This document shows positions 1 through 7,983 of a stretch of DNA of 37,684 nucleotides, piece after piece. Every line of letters starts with the position of its first letter. The stretch's first letter is position 1. The DNA is taken from positions 1-37,684 of the IMG/VR virus record IMGVR_UViG_3300030329_004188, one strand, 5' to 3'. The translations under genes and the position numbers were made by a program. Origin of the DNA: a virus. A model generated the notes under the pieces. It was not told where the DNA came from. It did no database searches and saw only the letters and a list, made by a program, of their open reading frames with translations.

Positions 1-103
1 TTTAACAGCATAGTGACAATTTGTCGCAGCAACCGTATGGCAATTCGCACGACTTTTTGGAACCTGTTGTCGGCATCCAAAATGTTCCCGCCACGCACGG
101 TAA
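1..103. repeat. Left copy of 103-bp terminal overlap
   Basis: Bases 1-103 match 37582-37684 with a single difference (G at 99, C at 37680). A phosphoesterase gene continues in frame from one copy into sequence beyond the other. The repeat is therefore best read as the overlap of a circular assembly, not as two separate copies in the molecule. The difference changes a Thr codon from ACC to ACG, which is synonymous. Confidence 0.93.
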
Positions 104-707
104 CGGGCAAGATACCGTCCCAGTGCAAAAAATCTCCGAGCTGGGCCAGCACACAAGTGTTTGATCGAGGCGATTTTTTGATGGCGTAGGTGAACCATTT
201 AAGCAGCAGCTCCTCAGCAATTTTTAAATCGTAATCTGCCCCGGTCTGCTCGCCCCATGCATGCATACCTATATGGTAGTCAGTTAAAATATAGAGGTTG
301 CACAATTCTTCAGGTTGAGCTCGTGGCGATTTTACTGGTTTAGCCCTTGGCAGGTTCTCCACCATTGCCTGGCGAGCTTCTTCCAACAGCCGCTCTTTGA
401 GCTGGGCATCTGCTTTGGTTTTTACCCATTGCAACGCGATACTGCCATCTTCTTCTGGCAGCCGGACCAAGGTGCTAAGGCCCTGTACCGTGTGCCCGGC
501 AGGAACAAATTCTGAGGCATCGAACCCGGCGGCCTTAGCTTTGGCGCGAATGTTTGCCAGCCTGGAATAAACCGTCCTGGGGCTGGCGTATCCCAGGGCG
601 GCAGCAGCAGCCTCGACGGTTGGGTTTTCCTTTACGGCCTTAAGCACCCGCTTTTCGATTTCAGTGTCGGCGTATTTATCCAAGCCTCTAATATCAGAAT
701 AGTTCAT
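1..707 (-). CDS. Metallophosphoesterase, N-terminal part (continues across the circular join)
   Basis: This is the first 235 codons of a gene that continues at the other end of the window, after base 37582, to a stop at 37119; joined it is 389 aa. Residues 20-60 look like a helix-turn-helix (motif ASPRTVYSRL). The calcineurin-like phosphoesterase core follows. Metal-binding motif I is LTDYHIG (D143, H145) and motif II is GDFLHWD (D192). The GNHD and GHMHH motifs are in the part at 37119-37684. Such enzymes cleave phosphodiesters or phosphomonoesters with two metal ions; the substrate here is unknown, though an HTH suggests action on or near DNA. The ATG overlaps the Rz1 stop as ATGA, so it is probably coupled to the lysis genes. 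Confidence 0.88.
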   Translation of the reverse strand, partial: MNYSDIRGLDKYADTEIEKRVLKAVKENPTVEAAAAALGYASPRTVYSRLANIRAKAKAAGFDASEFVPAGHTVQGLSTLVRLPEEDGSIALQWVKTKADAQLKERLLEEARQAMVENLPRAKPVKSPRAQPEELCNLYILTDYHIGMHAWGEQTGADYDLKIAEELLLKWFTYAIKKSPRSNTCVLAQLGDFLHWDGILPVTVRGGNILDADNRFQKVVRIAIRLLRQIVTMLL

Positions 708-1036
708 AAACTATCGATCCACTCGACCAGTGCCTGGTGCCGCATTCGGCAGATCTCTGCCCGCCTGGCGTTCTCCGCAATGATTCGCAAGTTCTCCCTC
801 TCCCATAGTTCCATGTCATTCATCAAATCAACGGTGGCCATCCATTGTGGTAAGAACTTCGGGCCCTGGCATACGACCATCGCTGATGATGGCTTCACCG
901 GCTCCGGCATCACAATTGGCGGGATCGACGGCGCAGTTGAACAGCCGGTAATGCTGCCCAGGATCCACAATAAGAATGTCAGGACAATCACCCTCCACTT
1001 GCACAATCTGCGTAACGGGTTGTCGGTTAACTGCAT
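704..1036 (-). CDS. Rz1-like outer-membrane spanin lipoprotein
   Basis: This 110-aa protein has a basic N-terminus, a hydrophobic stretch and a lipobox ending in ITGC, followed by a short Pro-rich segment (PSIPP, MPEPVKP). It starts inside the Rz-like gene in another frame and runs past its end, the usual nested or overlapping Rz/Rz1 layout. Spanins join inner and outer membranes through the periplasm and disrupt the outer membrane at the last step of lysis. The mature part, about 80 residues, is longer than lambda Rz1 and has a charged helical C-terminus (MELWERENLRIIAENARR). Its stop overlaps the phosphoesterase start. The call rests on lipobox plus position. Confidence 0.78.
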   Translation of the reverse strand: MQLTDNPLRRLCKWRVIVLTFLLWILGSITGCSTAPSIPPIVMPEPVKPSSAMVVCQGPKFLPQWMATVDLMNDMELWERENLRIIAENARRAEICRMRHQALVEWIDSL

Positions 1037-1292
1037 CCTGTAGCCTCCCTACGAGTACATTGCGCTCCTGGATCCTGCCGTCGAGCTCACGCTGCAAACT
1101 GACCAGGGCGCGGTTTAAACTTTGGACCCGCGCCTGCGCCTGGTTCATAACCTCTATCTGCTCGGCCATTGCCTTACTCGCCGCTCGATCCCACTGCGCT
1201 TGCTTGATTCGCTGGCCGAATAAAAATGCGGAAAAAAAAGCCACACCAAGTGCAGCTAATTTAAGTCCGTTACCCAGCGAAAGAGGCCACAT
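828..1292 (-). CDS. Rz-like inner-membrane spanin
   Basis: The protein (154 aa from this ATG) has one N-terminal transmembrane segment (about residues 8-24), then a long periplasmic helix rich in Gln, Arg and Glu (coiled coil about 30-90), then a Cys-containing tail. This is the topology of a type II i-spanin. The partner is the overlapping Rz1-like lipoprotein. An in-frame TTG at 1301 would add three residues; no convincing Shine-Dalgarno sequence precedes either, and translation may be coupled to the small membrane ORF that overlaps upstream. Assignment is by topology and context. Confidence 0.78.
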   Translation of the reverse strand: MWPLSLGNGLKLAALGVAFFSAFLFGQRIKQAQWDRAASKAMAEQIEVMNQAQARVQSLNRALVSLQRELDGRIQERNVLVGRLQDAVNRQPVTQIVQVEGDCPDILIVDPGQHYRLFNCAVDPANCDAGAGEAIISDGRMPGPEVLTTMDGHR

Positions 1293-1410
1293 ACCTAACA
1301 ATAATTATGATTGCGAGCGCGTAAGCACCCAGGGCAATCCTGCTAAAAACCTTTTCCTGCTCATACAGAAGTTTTGCTTCAATGAGCCAGTCACTTAATC
1401 GATCAAGCAT
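1270..1410 (-). CDS. Small membrane protein in lysis cassette (46 aa)
   Basis: An ORF of 46 aa begins MLDRLSDWLIEAK and contains one hydrophobic segment near the C-terminus (ALGAYALAIIIIVRYV). It has an AGGA-type ribosome site about 8 bases before the ATG. The ATG overlaps the stop of the preceding 66-aa gene, and its end overlaps the start of the Rz-like gene, so it fits the tightly packed lysis operon. It could be a holin, an antiholin or another small lysis regulator. No family was recognised. Confidence 0.6.
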   Translation of the reverse strand: MLDRLSDWLIEAKLLYEQEKVFSRIALGAYALAIIIIVRYVASFAG

Positions 1411-1603
1411 TGTCGTTTCCTTTAGTTTGGATCCAGGCATTGGAAATGTGGTAGCCGATATTTACAGCCATCAACACCGACGCAAAATCCGAGGTAAGTT
1501 TGCCGATCAGCGAAAGATACAAACTCGACAGAATGGACAGCATGGCAATGACAAATTTTCTGCTGCTATAGGTCTTCCGTAATTCGTAATTCTGTCGGCT
1601 CAT
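1403..1603 (-). CDS. Small two-helix membrane protein, holin-like
   Basis: This 66-aa protein has a basic N-terminus (SRQNYELRKTYSSRK) and two likely membrane helices (about residues 17-34 and 38-56), ending in a short polar tail. Size, topology and place between the DUF5675 gene and the spanins suggest a class II holin or holin partner, which would release or activate the endolysin. It overlaps the end of the DUF5675 gene by 38 bases. The family is not certain, and a second holin candidate lies at 1969-2205. Confidence 0.6.
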   Translation of the reverse strand: MSRQNYELRKTYSSRKFVIAMLSILSSLYLSLIGKLTSDFASVLMAVNIGYHISNAWIQTKGNDNA

Positions 1604-2018
1604 AGGCTTGCAAAAATTTCATCGCCTTGCGGCTGTGTGTGACCATCTCCCCCTGCTCGGTAAATTCCCGGCCAACGCCGACTGCAATACATCCATGCAG
1701 CTCATGCGGATAATTTGCCGCGTGTATTAAAATTTCGCACCTGGAGACACCGTGGGGCCTATCCTCACATTGACGGTAAACGCCGAGCCCAGGGTTAAAG
1801 AGCTGGAGCGCCCAGCTTCCATTCGCTCTAATATAGGGCGTGAGCTCATAGTCCCCGCACGGCACACAGCTTTCCCACGGCTTACCGCCAGGCGCCGTCG
1901 GTAACCAGGGCTTCTCGACCGTAAACAACTGGGCATCCCCGAAGGTGAGAAAACCGGTGCTAACAGCTTTAAGGCTGCTGTCGCGTCTCAGGTTCAGTCT
2001 TCTTGCGTTTGATGGCAT
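1566..2018 (-). CDS. DUF5675 family protein, probable cell-wall lytic enzyme
   Basis: This 150-aa protein matches the DUF5675 pattern I know: a strand-rich N-terminus, then VEKPWLP, ESCVPCGDYEL, and a C-terminal ILIHAANYPHELHGCIAVG segment with H99, H108 and C110. The His/His-Gly-Cys arrangement resembles the L,D-transpeptidase (YkuD) active site. Members are common in phage lysis modules and may attack peptidoglycan, but the activity is not well established. No classical lysozyme, amidase or transglycosylase was seen in this genome, so this is the best endolysin candidate. It overlaps the holin-like gene upstream. Confidence 0.7.
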   Translation of the reverse strand: MPSNARRLNLRRDSSLKAVSTGFLTFGDAQLFTVEKPWLPTAPGGKPWESCVPCGDYELTPYIRANGSWALQLFNPGLGVYRQCEDRPHGVSRCEILIHAANYPHELHGCIAVGVGREFTEQGEMVTHSRKAMKFLQAYEPTELRITEDL

Positions 2019-2205
2019 TGTTAAGTTTGCGCATTTTCAAGACATGATAATTGATGGTGTACATGCCCGAGATGATGGCAATGATCGTCAAGATAAGCTG
2101 CAACAATTCGTTAACCTGGGCGATCCATGTGTAGCCGGCCACAACGTTTGTGCCAATGGCAAGCCCAGCTCCCGCCGAATCAGAAATCAGCTTCTCCTTA
2201 CTCAT
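1969..2205 (-). CDS. Holin-like membrane protein
   Basis: This 78-aa protein has a short charged N-terminus, two hydrophobic segments (about residues 12-29 and 34-53) and a strongly basic tail (KMRKLNNAIKRKK). This is the class II holin plan, with the positive tail in the cytoplasm. It sits directly before the probable lytic enzyme, the usual place for a holin. A holin would make the timed hole in the inner membrane that starts lysis. The function is inferred from topology and context. Confidence 0.65.
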   Translation of the reverse strand: MSKEKLISDSAGAGLAIGTNVVAGYTWIAQVNELLQLILTIIAIISGMYTINYHVLKMRKLNNAIKRKKTEPETRQQP

Positions 2206-2467
2206 ACCGAACTTTCACCCATAAGGAATCGTGGGTTGAATCCGGGCCGTGATCCCAGCCGACATCACCTGCATCCAAATGTGAGTCATGGCGAATAGCG
2301 ATTGCCGTCGAGATCCGTTCCCGAGGCTCATTGATAAGTCCGGCCTCAAAGAAAAACGGCACCGAGCCGTAAATGTCATTCTTATTTAGGTGCGCCCCGA
2401 CACCCACCTCCGCATACGGCTGACTCGCGCATGACGCGAGAAAAAATGTCAGTACGATAAAACGCAT
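2198..2467 (-). CDS. Small putative lipoprotein, possible outer-membrane protein
   Basis: This 89-aa protein starts with a signal sequence ending in a lipobox (LASC, Cys at residue 13). The rest alternates polar and hydrophobic residues (YAEVGVGAHL, STAIAIRHDSHLD), as in a short beta-barrel fragment. Small lipoproteins near phage lysis or tail-fiber genes can act in superinfection exclusion or host surface change; that role is only a possibility here. It lies between the tail fiber and the holin-like gene with one-base and 8-base overlaps. No firm family. Confidence 0.6.
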   Translation of the reverse strand: MRFIVLTFFLASCASQPYAEVGVGAHLNKNDIYGSVPFFFEAGLINEPRERISTAIAIRHDSHLDAGDVGWDHGPDSTHDSLWVKVRYE

Positions 2468-3144
2468 CAGGTATTGGCAAGCCTGTAGAAAAATTCCCCG
2501 GCAGTGTTAATGCCCTTGCTGCCGGAACCGGTCCAGCCGGTGCTGGAGAAGGCGGCGCTTGCTTTGGAAAAAGTCATAATGCCACTGGTAGCAATCTGCA
2601 CGGCTACCCCACCGGCAACGTGGCTGCCTGAGTCTACCGCGAATGGCAGATGTGCATATTGTTGTGTCGCTGGCCGAATCGCAGCAGGAAGTGTGCCCAG
2701 GGTAAAAGATGTCGCGTTACTGGTGCCCTCTCCCAGCGGAATGACGATTTGTACGAGCCTGTCAAATTTATACCAGGTAATCGCGGTGTTTGACGGTGCA
2801 GATGAAAACCCCGACCAGGTACCCGTCAATGCGCCCGTATCAAATACTTCCCGGTACCGGCTGATTTGCGACTCATCCCAAACAGTTACATCAGCGGATG
2901 TTTTTAGAATGACCCGATAATCAACGGAGGCGGCAGGGTTTAAATATATGGAATCGAAAATTCCGTCACTGTCGGCAACCACCGGCTGGGAGTGTGCAAC
3001 ACCAAGATCTGCGTCACTATATACCGTCTGGTCGGTGGTTGTGCCGGTCTGGTAAAAATACAATTTAGCGCCGCCCAGGCTGGCAGAGTTTTTCACCGGA
3101 CTCTGTCGTGGAATAATAAAAGGAACGCCTTCGCCATTAGCCAT
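2467..3144 (-). CDS. Tail fiber or tailspike protein
   Basis: This 225-aa protein begins with a typical phage fiber head (SLGGAKLYFYQTGTTT, then PVVADSDGIFDSIYL and YRVILKTSADVTVWDESQIS), which attaches to the virion. A distal domain follows (about 105-225) with the fiber-tip pattern VQIVIPLGEGTSNATSFTLG. It should bind the host surface. At 225 aa it is short, with no visible depolymerase or beta-helix region. Further receptor-binding parts may be in the adhesin-like block at 20.3-27.4 kb. It overlaps the ejection-protein gene by 8 bases. Confidence 0.75.
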   Translation of the reverse strand: MANGEGVPFIIPRQSPVKNSASLGGAKLYFYQTGTTTDQTVYSDADLGVAHSQPVVADSDGIFDSIYLNPAASVDYRVILKTSADVTVWDESQISRYREVFDTGALTGTWSGFSSAPSNTAITWYKFDRLVQIVIPLGEGTSNATSFTLGTLPAAIRPATQQYAHLPFAVDSGSHVAGGVAVQIATSGIMTFSKASAAFSSTGWTGSGSKGINTAGEFFYRLANT

Positions 3145-5566
3145 CGTCTGTCTCCGTTTGTGTTTCTGTGTCTAGAAGCCATCCAAAGAAACCCAGATCC
3201 TTAAGCCGTTGCTGTTGATTTGGCGGCATTGAATCAACCCACTGAATATATTTTTTTGACCTCGATAATATTTGTTGGGCTCTTTCTGCTTGCCCGGTCA
3301 CATATGTCCTGACCGCCACTTTTGCCTCATTGCTTAGCAAAAATGTGGTCGCTTTCTCTGCGTTATCTGGTGCTTTTTTAGCCACAGCCGTGACGCCCTT
3401 GAGCACCACCCCACTTCCAGTGGGCAGACCGACCACAGCGGCTCCGGCCTCAGCAGTGCCGATGCTGGTCATGGTATTGGATAGGCCGCCTTTATTAATG
3501 GCAGCAATAATATCCACCGCAGAGCGCGACATATTGTCCTTGCCAATTGAGAAGAAGAAGCCTTCGGCTGCTTTCATTATTGTGTTGTAATTTTTAATTA
3601 CATCTGCGGGCAGATACTGGAACAAGGCATCCCTGGCCACCTTGTTTTTGTGGAGCGCCTTCCAGTTTGATACGGCACTTTCCGACATTGCAGTGCCCTT
3701 TTTCGTGGTAAACAACAGGCGGTTTAAAATTGCCGCTGCAATATCCTGCTGCGTCTGTTTTATAGTCGGGCTCCAGGCTGACGTTTTTGGTAAGCCTAAA
3801 TTCTTCATCAGCTTATCGAGATGGCTGACATTTCCACGGGTCAGGGCAGTAGCCGCCGCCGCAATTTTTGGCACAATCGAGCCTTCCAGGTTCCTGCCAA
3901 GAGCTGCCCTGCTCTGTGCCTCAAAGTCTTTCCTGGTTTCAACCAGTTTATTCGCATGCAACAATTTAGCGCCCGCTTCAGGGCTGAATGCTTCTGCGGC
4001 TCGGTGCTGTGCGCCAGAGAGAAGCCCGTACAATGTGTCCAGCTCGCCCTGCTTGGAATCAGCGAATATCTTTTCGCCTGACATTTCCTTGCCTATCAGT
4101 TCCCGGAATGTGTTTACCGCTTCATACGTTGGCGTCGCGGGAGCCGGGGAGCCATCTAACCCTTCTCTGTAGAATGTATCGTAGAGCTGCCGTTCGGCCC
4201 TACTCAATTTTGACATGTCACCGCCCAGGTCAGCGATTCTGTTTGCTAAATAATCAAACACCTCGACGGCAAGATCCGGCGTGACCAGGGACCGCTTCAG
4301 CGCCGCACTTTGCAAAACCCCTTCATACGCCTCATCTGCTAAATTCTGGTACTCGATGCGAACATCATCAATATTGTTTTTTAAGGTTGCCTCGATAGCG
4401 CTGACATCGCTGGCCTCGAGCTCCTCGATCAACTGCGCCGCTTTTTCATTTAGTTCATCTCTAACGGCCTCATCTGCGTCCCGTAGCGCTTTTTGTTGAG
4501 ATTTGAGGGGTGCGTAAGTTTCTCTGACTCCCGACGCCCTGGCCACCATCGCCGGGGTCCAGGCATCAATTCCGAGCTCCTCAAATGCGGCCACCATTTC
4601 CGGGTCAGGATCCATAACCTCGATCAGTTTTTCGGCTTTGCCCGCTTTTGTTCCCGTGAGCCGGGCACTTTCACGCACGGCCTCCTCAACCGTTGCCATT
4701 TCTTCTGGCGTTGGGCTTCCATCTTCAGCGCGTGGCTGTGGCCCAAGATCCTCTCGCTCTCGGGCGAGCGGCAGTAACTCGCCACCTGGTCCGGTTTCTG
4801 GTAACTCTCGAATGAAGGATTCCCGAGTCGGAATATCGCCCGGCCCTCGGGGGACATCAATGCCTTGAGCCTTGGTATCAGGCGTCTCCATTCTTCGTAG
4901 GCCCAGCACCGCCAGCGCCGTATCCGGCAATATTGTTGCTGCCGTGGCCATCGCTGCGGCCAGTTTGGGATTGTCCTCAGCACCGGCGGCCTGGTAGGCC
5001 TTCTCCCCCATGTACTCTTGTATCGGTGTGTCAATAAACTCGCTCATAGCTTCGGTAGGCGATTCCCCGCCAGGGCGCATTGCCATAGCCCCTACAACCG
5101 GTGACACAATTGCCTTGCCTATGGTGCCAACGTCACCTGCAAACTCACCGACCTCCTGCAATGCCCTGCGGCTTCCAGGGGTCTGATCGACGGCTTCGGC
5201 GCCTCTCCTGGTCATTTCCCTGGCCAGCTCGGGTGGCCGATCATAGTCGGGCTCACCGCCGAATAAATCTATGGCGCCCTGGTACCCGAGATTCGCAAGT
5301 CCGGCTATGCCGCCCTGAACCGCTCCGCTCAAAGTGCTGCCAACGGTTAGTCCGGCTCGTGCCAAATCTGCCAGTGGTATCGGGCCGGTATCTGCCGCCG
5401 GGGTCCTCTGCCGACGCGCCGTCAATGAGCTCATGTCGATTTTCGTCAGGCGTTGAGCCGCATTTTCTGCGGCTGTCGCATTCGGATCGTCTTCGGGCTC
5501 ATCTGGTAACCCGTCAAACACATTATCAGAGTCCTCATTGGTGACGCTGTCGAAAACATTCTGCAT
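3137..5566 (-). CDS. Large ejection (internal virion) protein, gp16-like
   Basis: This 809-aa protein is the third and largest of three consecutive genes in the positions of P22 genes 7, 20 and 16. It has an acidic disordered N-terminus (EPEDDPNATAAENAAQ), an Ala/Gly-rich region with weak membrane character (about 75-210), and a long helical region (about 290-560). It has no lytic transglycosylase motif that I can see. Such proteins are packed in the head and ejected with the DNA to form a conduit through the cell envelope. The call rests on order, size and composition; the sequences of these proteins diverge quickly. Confidence 0.65.
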   Translation of the reverse strand: MQNVFDSVTNEDSDNVFDGLPDEPEDDPNATAAENAAQRLTKIDMSSLTARRQRTPAADTGPIPLADLARAGLTVGSTLSGAVQGGIAGLANLGYQGAIDLFGGEPDYDRPPELAREMTRRGAEAVDQTPGSRRALQEVGEFAGDVGTIGKAIVSPVVGAMAMRPGGESPTEAMSEFIDTPIQEYMGEKAYQAAGAEDNPKLAAAMATAATILPDTALAVLGLRRMETPDTKAQGIDVPRGPGDIPTRESFIRELPETGPGGELLPLAREREDLGPQPRAEDGSPTPEEMATVEEAVRESARLTGTKAGKAEKLIEVMDPDPEMVAAFEELGIDAWTPAMVARASGVRETYAPLKSQQKALRDADEAVRDELNEKAAQLIEELEASDVSAIEATLKNNIDDVRIEYQNLADEAYEGVLQSAALKRSLVTPDLAVEVFDYLANRIADLGGDMSKLSRAERQLYDTFYREGLDGSPAPATPTYEAVNTFRELIGKEMSGEKIFADSKQGELDTLYGLLSGAQHRAAEAFSPEAGAKLLHANKLVETRKDFEAQSRAALGRNLEGSIVPKIAAAATALTRGNVSHLDKLMKNLGLPKTSAWSPTIKQTQQDIAAAILNRLLFTTKKGTAMSESAVSNWKALHKNKVARDALFQYLPADVIKNYNTIMKAAEGFFFSIGKDNMSRSAVDIIAAINKGGLSNTMTSIGTAEAGAAVVGLPTGSGVVLKGVTAVAKKAPDNAEKATTFLLSNEAKVAVRTYVTGQAERAQQILSRSKKYIQWVDSMPPNQQQRLKDLGFFGWLLDTETQTETDDG

Positions 5567-6837
5567 TATTGTTCAATTCCAAATATTTGTTGACCGCTCT
5601 GCCACGGGGTGGGCATGTAACCGTATTTATCCTCGAACATTTGCAGGAGCTCCGGTGAAAATGCCTCATGTAAATTCTGGCCAGGATTTTTCGGATCCGG
5701 TACACCGTTAAATAAATACTCGTAGGCTTTTTCGGGGGCATGCCGGACCCCTTGGGGCATCGGAATCCTGTAATGGTCTTCTGGGGCCAGCGCATTGCCA
5801 TTAGCATCCCTGGTCACCATTTGGCCCCAGCCATTTATCACTCGACTAAACTCAAAATCCAGTCGGGCAAGGTTATAGGCAAGCACATGCGCAGCTTGAT
5901 CGGGTTTAATCGAGCCAAAGACACTCATTAAGAACTGTAGCTCAATATTCGATACCTGGCCCAAGGCGCCGCCAGTTGGTGAGTTCTCTCTCATTTCCTG
6001 CAAATAATTAAAACCTATACGTCCTTTAATGGTGTCCAACACATTCGCGAGCTGAGTTGCGTCAGTCTCTGGAAGAAATGTTAATTTACGTATTATTCTG
6101 CCCGCAGTGCCAGCCGGGCCTGGTTGCCACCATTCCTCGTGTTTTCTTGGGTCAATCAGCGAGAATGCCCTGTCAATCTCATCCTTCACTAACCTGCCGC
6201 CGCGCTTCGACGCCTCAAGTCTTTGTCGTGTTTGTTCGCGCTTATTTTCTATTTCTAGGGCCGCAGGGCCACCGGGAATTACAGCCTGGCGAACGAGCTG
6301 ACCCTCGTCATTGTAAATATTTTGATAACCCGATGGGGGGGCCGGGGCTGGCATATTAATTTGGTTCAATGGCTGGCGATTCTCAGTTAACCAGTCCTGG
6401 AAACTACCGGCATATCCCTGACCCCTGGCATACTCATACATCTCGACCTTGTCCGGCGGCTGCTGCGGGTTGAACATATCCATCCGTGACTGGAACTCAC
6501 CGCCCAATTGCGTTAGCGCAGAGTTTCTCTGTTGTGGCGAGGCATTGTTGTACATGTCTATTATCGTCGGCGGGAAAATGCCAGCCTCAATACCCTTTTG
6601 CATGTTGCTCATTGCGTTACCAGGATGGGATATAGTGTCCTGCACGAGCTGCATGCCGAGCTGCGTGTTGGCAATTTGCCGCTCACGCTCCAGGCCGATT
6701 TTTTGCCGCTCCATTTGAATGTTTTGAAGCTCCATTTGTTGGTTTCTCGCCTGGCGGTTCAGCGCATTTTCCTCTACCTGGCGCCGGTCGATCTGGCCTT
6801 GCATTAAGTTTCGGGCGTCGGGGAAATTTATTTGCAT
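5566..6837 (-). CDS. Ejection (internal virion) protein, gp20-like
   Basis: This 423-aa protein has a Gln/Arg-rich coiled coil at residues 15-60 (motifs DRRQVEENALNRQARNQQ and ERQKIGLERERQ), a middle Pro/Gln-rich linker, and a helical C-terminal domain. Its place between the gp7-like and gp16-like genes matches P22 gene 20. Expected role: packaged in the capsid and released at infection to help DNA cross the envelope. It touches the next gene by one base. Confidence 0.65.
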   Translation of the reverse strand: MQINFPDARNLMQGQIDRRQVEENALNRQARNQQMELQNIQMERQKIGLERERQIANTQLGMQLVQDTISHPGNAMSNMQKGIEAGIFPPTIIDMYNNASPQQRNSALTQLGGEFQSRMDMFNPQQPPDKVEMYEYARGQGYAGSFQDWLTENRQPLNQINMPAPAPPSGYQNIYNDEGQLVRQAVIPGGPAALEIENKREQTRQRLEASKRGGRLVKDEIDRAFSLIDPRKHEEWWQPGPAGTAGRIIRKLTFLPETDATQLANVLDTIKGRIGFNYLQEMRENSPTGGALGQVSNIELQFLMSVFGSIKPDQAAHVLAYNLARLDFEFSRVINGWGQMVTRDANGNALAPEDHYRIPMPQGVRHAPEKAYEYLFNGVPDPKNPGQNLHEAFSPELLQMFEDKYGYMPTPWQSGQQIFGIEQ

Positions 6838-6847
6838 CGATAAATCC

Positions 6848-7558
6848 TCATACTATTAGGCCGCCTTGGGCGTCTCGGTCGTAATATCCGAATTGAGTTT
6901 GTTGCGCTGTATTAGGAACGGTGCCGGTCACGCCTGGCGGCAGCGTGTTTTGCGCGGGTACGTTCGGCTGTGGATTGTTAAGCCCCTGCATATAAAGGTA
7001 ATTGTTCACACCCGAGCCAATCGCATTGGCCATAAGGCCGCCGGTGTTGGCATAGGTATTAGCAGCGGCTGACCCGTAGCCCATCAAATTGCCACCTTGC
7101 TGGGTCGCAGATTGCTGGCCCAGTTGGCCTGTTTGTGCGGCGGCATTAGCGCCGAGCTGTGCCTGGTTCATTTGCCGGTTAGCCCAGTTATTGTAATCCA
7201 TCGAGGCAACGTCTGCGGCCCGCTGGGTTAGCGCGGCCAGGGTATTACCTGAGTACAGTGTGCCTTGGCCAGCGGCGGTGTTTTGCACACCGGTCAATGC
7301 CTGGTCCCGCAAATAGTTATAGTAGGGACTGTGCTGATAGGCTTGCGGCCCCTGGGTCAAGTTTCGCATTGCCGTCTGGCCAAATTGCCGGTATGGCGCG
7401 AGATCCTGGCGTGTCTGTTGGTTTTGCTGCGCAAGTAACTGGTTCGCCCCGGTGGTCGCTGACTGTGCCGCGTCCCGCGCCTGGGACTGGCCCCACGCCC
7501 CGAGCGCCGCAGAGCCGAGTGTGCCCGCCAATATTGCTGTGCCTGTTGCTACTGCCAT
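6848..7558 (-). CDS. DNA transfer / ejection protein, gp7-like
   Basis: This 236-aa protein starts with a Gly/Ala-rich hydrophobic segment (GTAILAGTLGSAALGAWG). The following part is very rich in Gln, Asn and Ala, with motifs such as DLAPYRQFGQTAM and QRAADVASMDYNNWANRQ. This composition is typical of podoviral internal virion proteins of the P22 gp7 kind, which leave the head with the DNA. It lies between the GNAT gene (2-base gap) and the gp20-like gene. Confidence 0.7.
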   Translation of the reverse strand: MAVATGTAILAGTLGSAALGAWGQSQARDAAQSATTGANQLLAQQNQQTRQDLAPYRQFGQTAMRNLTQGPQAYQHSPYYNYLRDQALTGVQNTAAGQGTLYSGNTLAALTQRAADVASMDYNNWANRQMNQAQLGANAAAQTGQLGQQSATQQGGNLMGYGSAAANTYANTGGLMANAIGSGVNNYLYMQGLNNPQPNVPAQNTLPPGVTGTVPNTAQQTQFGYYDRDAQGGLIV

Positions 7559-7560
7559 AT

Positions 7561-7983
7561 CTATAAATCCTTCAAAAATGTATTTTCAAAAGCCCGATAA
7601 CCCTTGGACCTGTAAATCTTTTCAACCTTTTTGCCGTCCAGCGCCGCCATCGAAACCATTTGTAACCGGTTCGCGCCGTGCGTCTTTGCCCAGCGCTCCA
7701 GGGCATGCAATAAATTAGATGCTGCGCCACGGCCCCGCTGATCCTCATCCACCCACCAAAACAGTTCTTGCGCCTGGCGTCGGTATTGATTGAAGAAATA
7801 CGGGAAAATTAATGCACCGGCACAGGCGCCGTCGGTGATGTAGATCACGCCGTCCGGGTTATCTATTAAACTCTCGGCAGTGACAACGACTGATTCACGG
7901 TCGATGTCTTCGCCCAGGGCATTGCAAAACCGCCTGGCCATTCTTAATAGCTCCGGCAGGTCCTCTCGAGTTGCCTGTCTCAT
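7561..7983 (-). CDS. GNAT family N-acetyltransferase
   Basis: This 140-aa protein has the GNAT fold signature. Strand 4 is ELFWWVDEDQRGRGAA, in which the Q/R-G-R-G-A loop binds acetyl-CoA, and it is followed by LLHALERWAKTHGANRLQM and a C-terminal YRSKGYRAFENTFLKDL. GNAT genes are often found among head-tail or ejection genes of podoviruses, where the acetylated target is unknown; modification of a virion or host protein is possible. It shares its start region with the stop of the upstream gene. Confidence 0.88.
   Translation of the reverse strand: MRQATREDLPELLRMARRFCNALGEDIDRESVVVTAESLIDNPDGVIYITDGACAGALIFPYFFNQYRRQAQELFWWVDEDQRGRGAASNLLHALERWAKTHGANRLQMVSMAALDGKKVEKIYRSKGYRAFENTFLKDL

Noticed and set aside
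1-103. T7-type direct terminal repeats of a linear genome
   Set aside because: The repeat is only 103 bases and lies inside a gene that is open through the join, and the P22-like terminase suggests headful packaging. Assembly overlap is simpler.
3642-4172. Plus-strand frames of 60-190 aa opposite the late genes
   Set aside because: They are shadows of the minus-strand genes: no ribosome sites, biased composition and no recognisable families.
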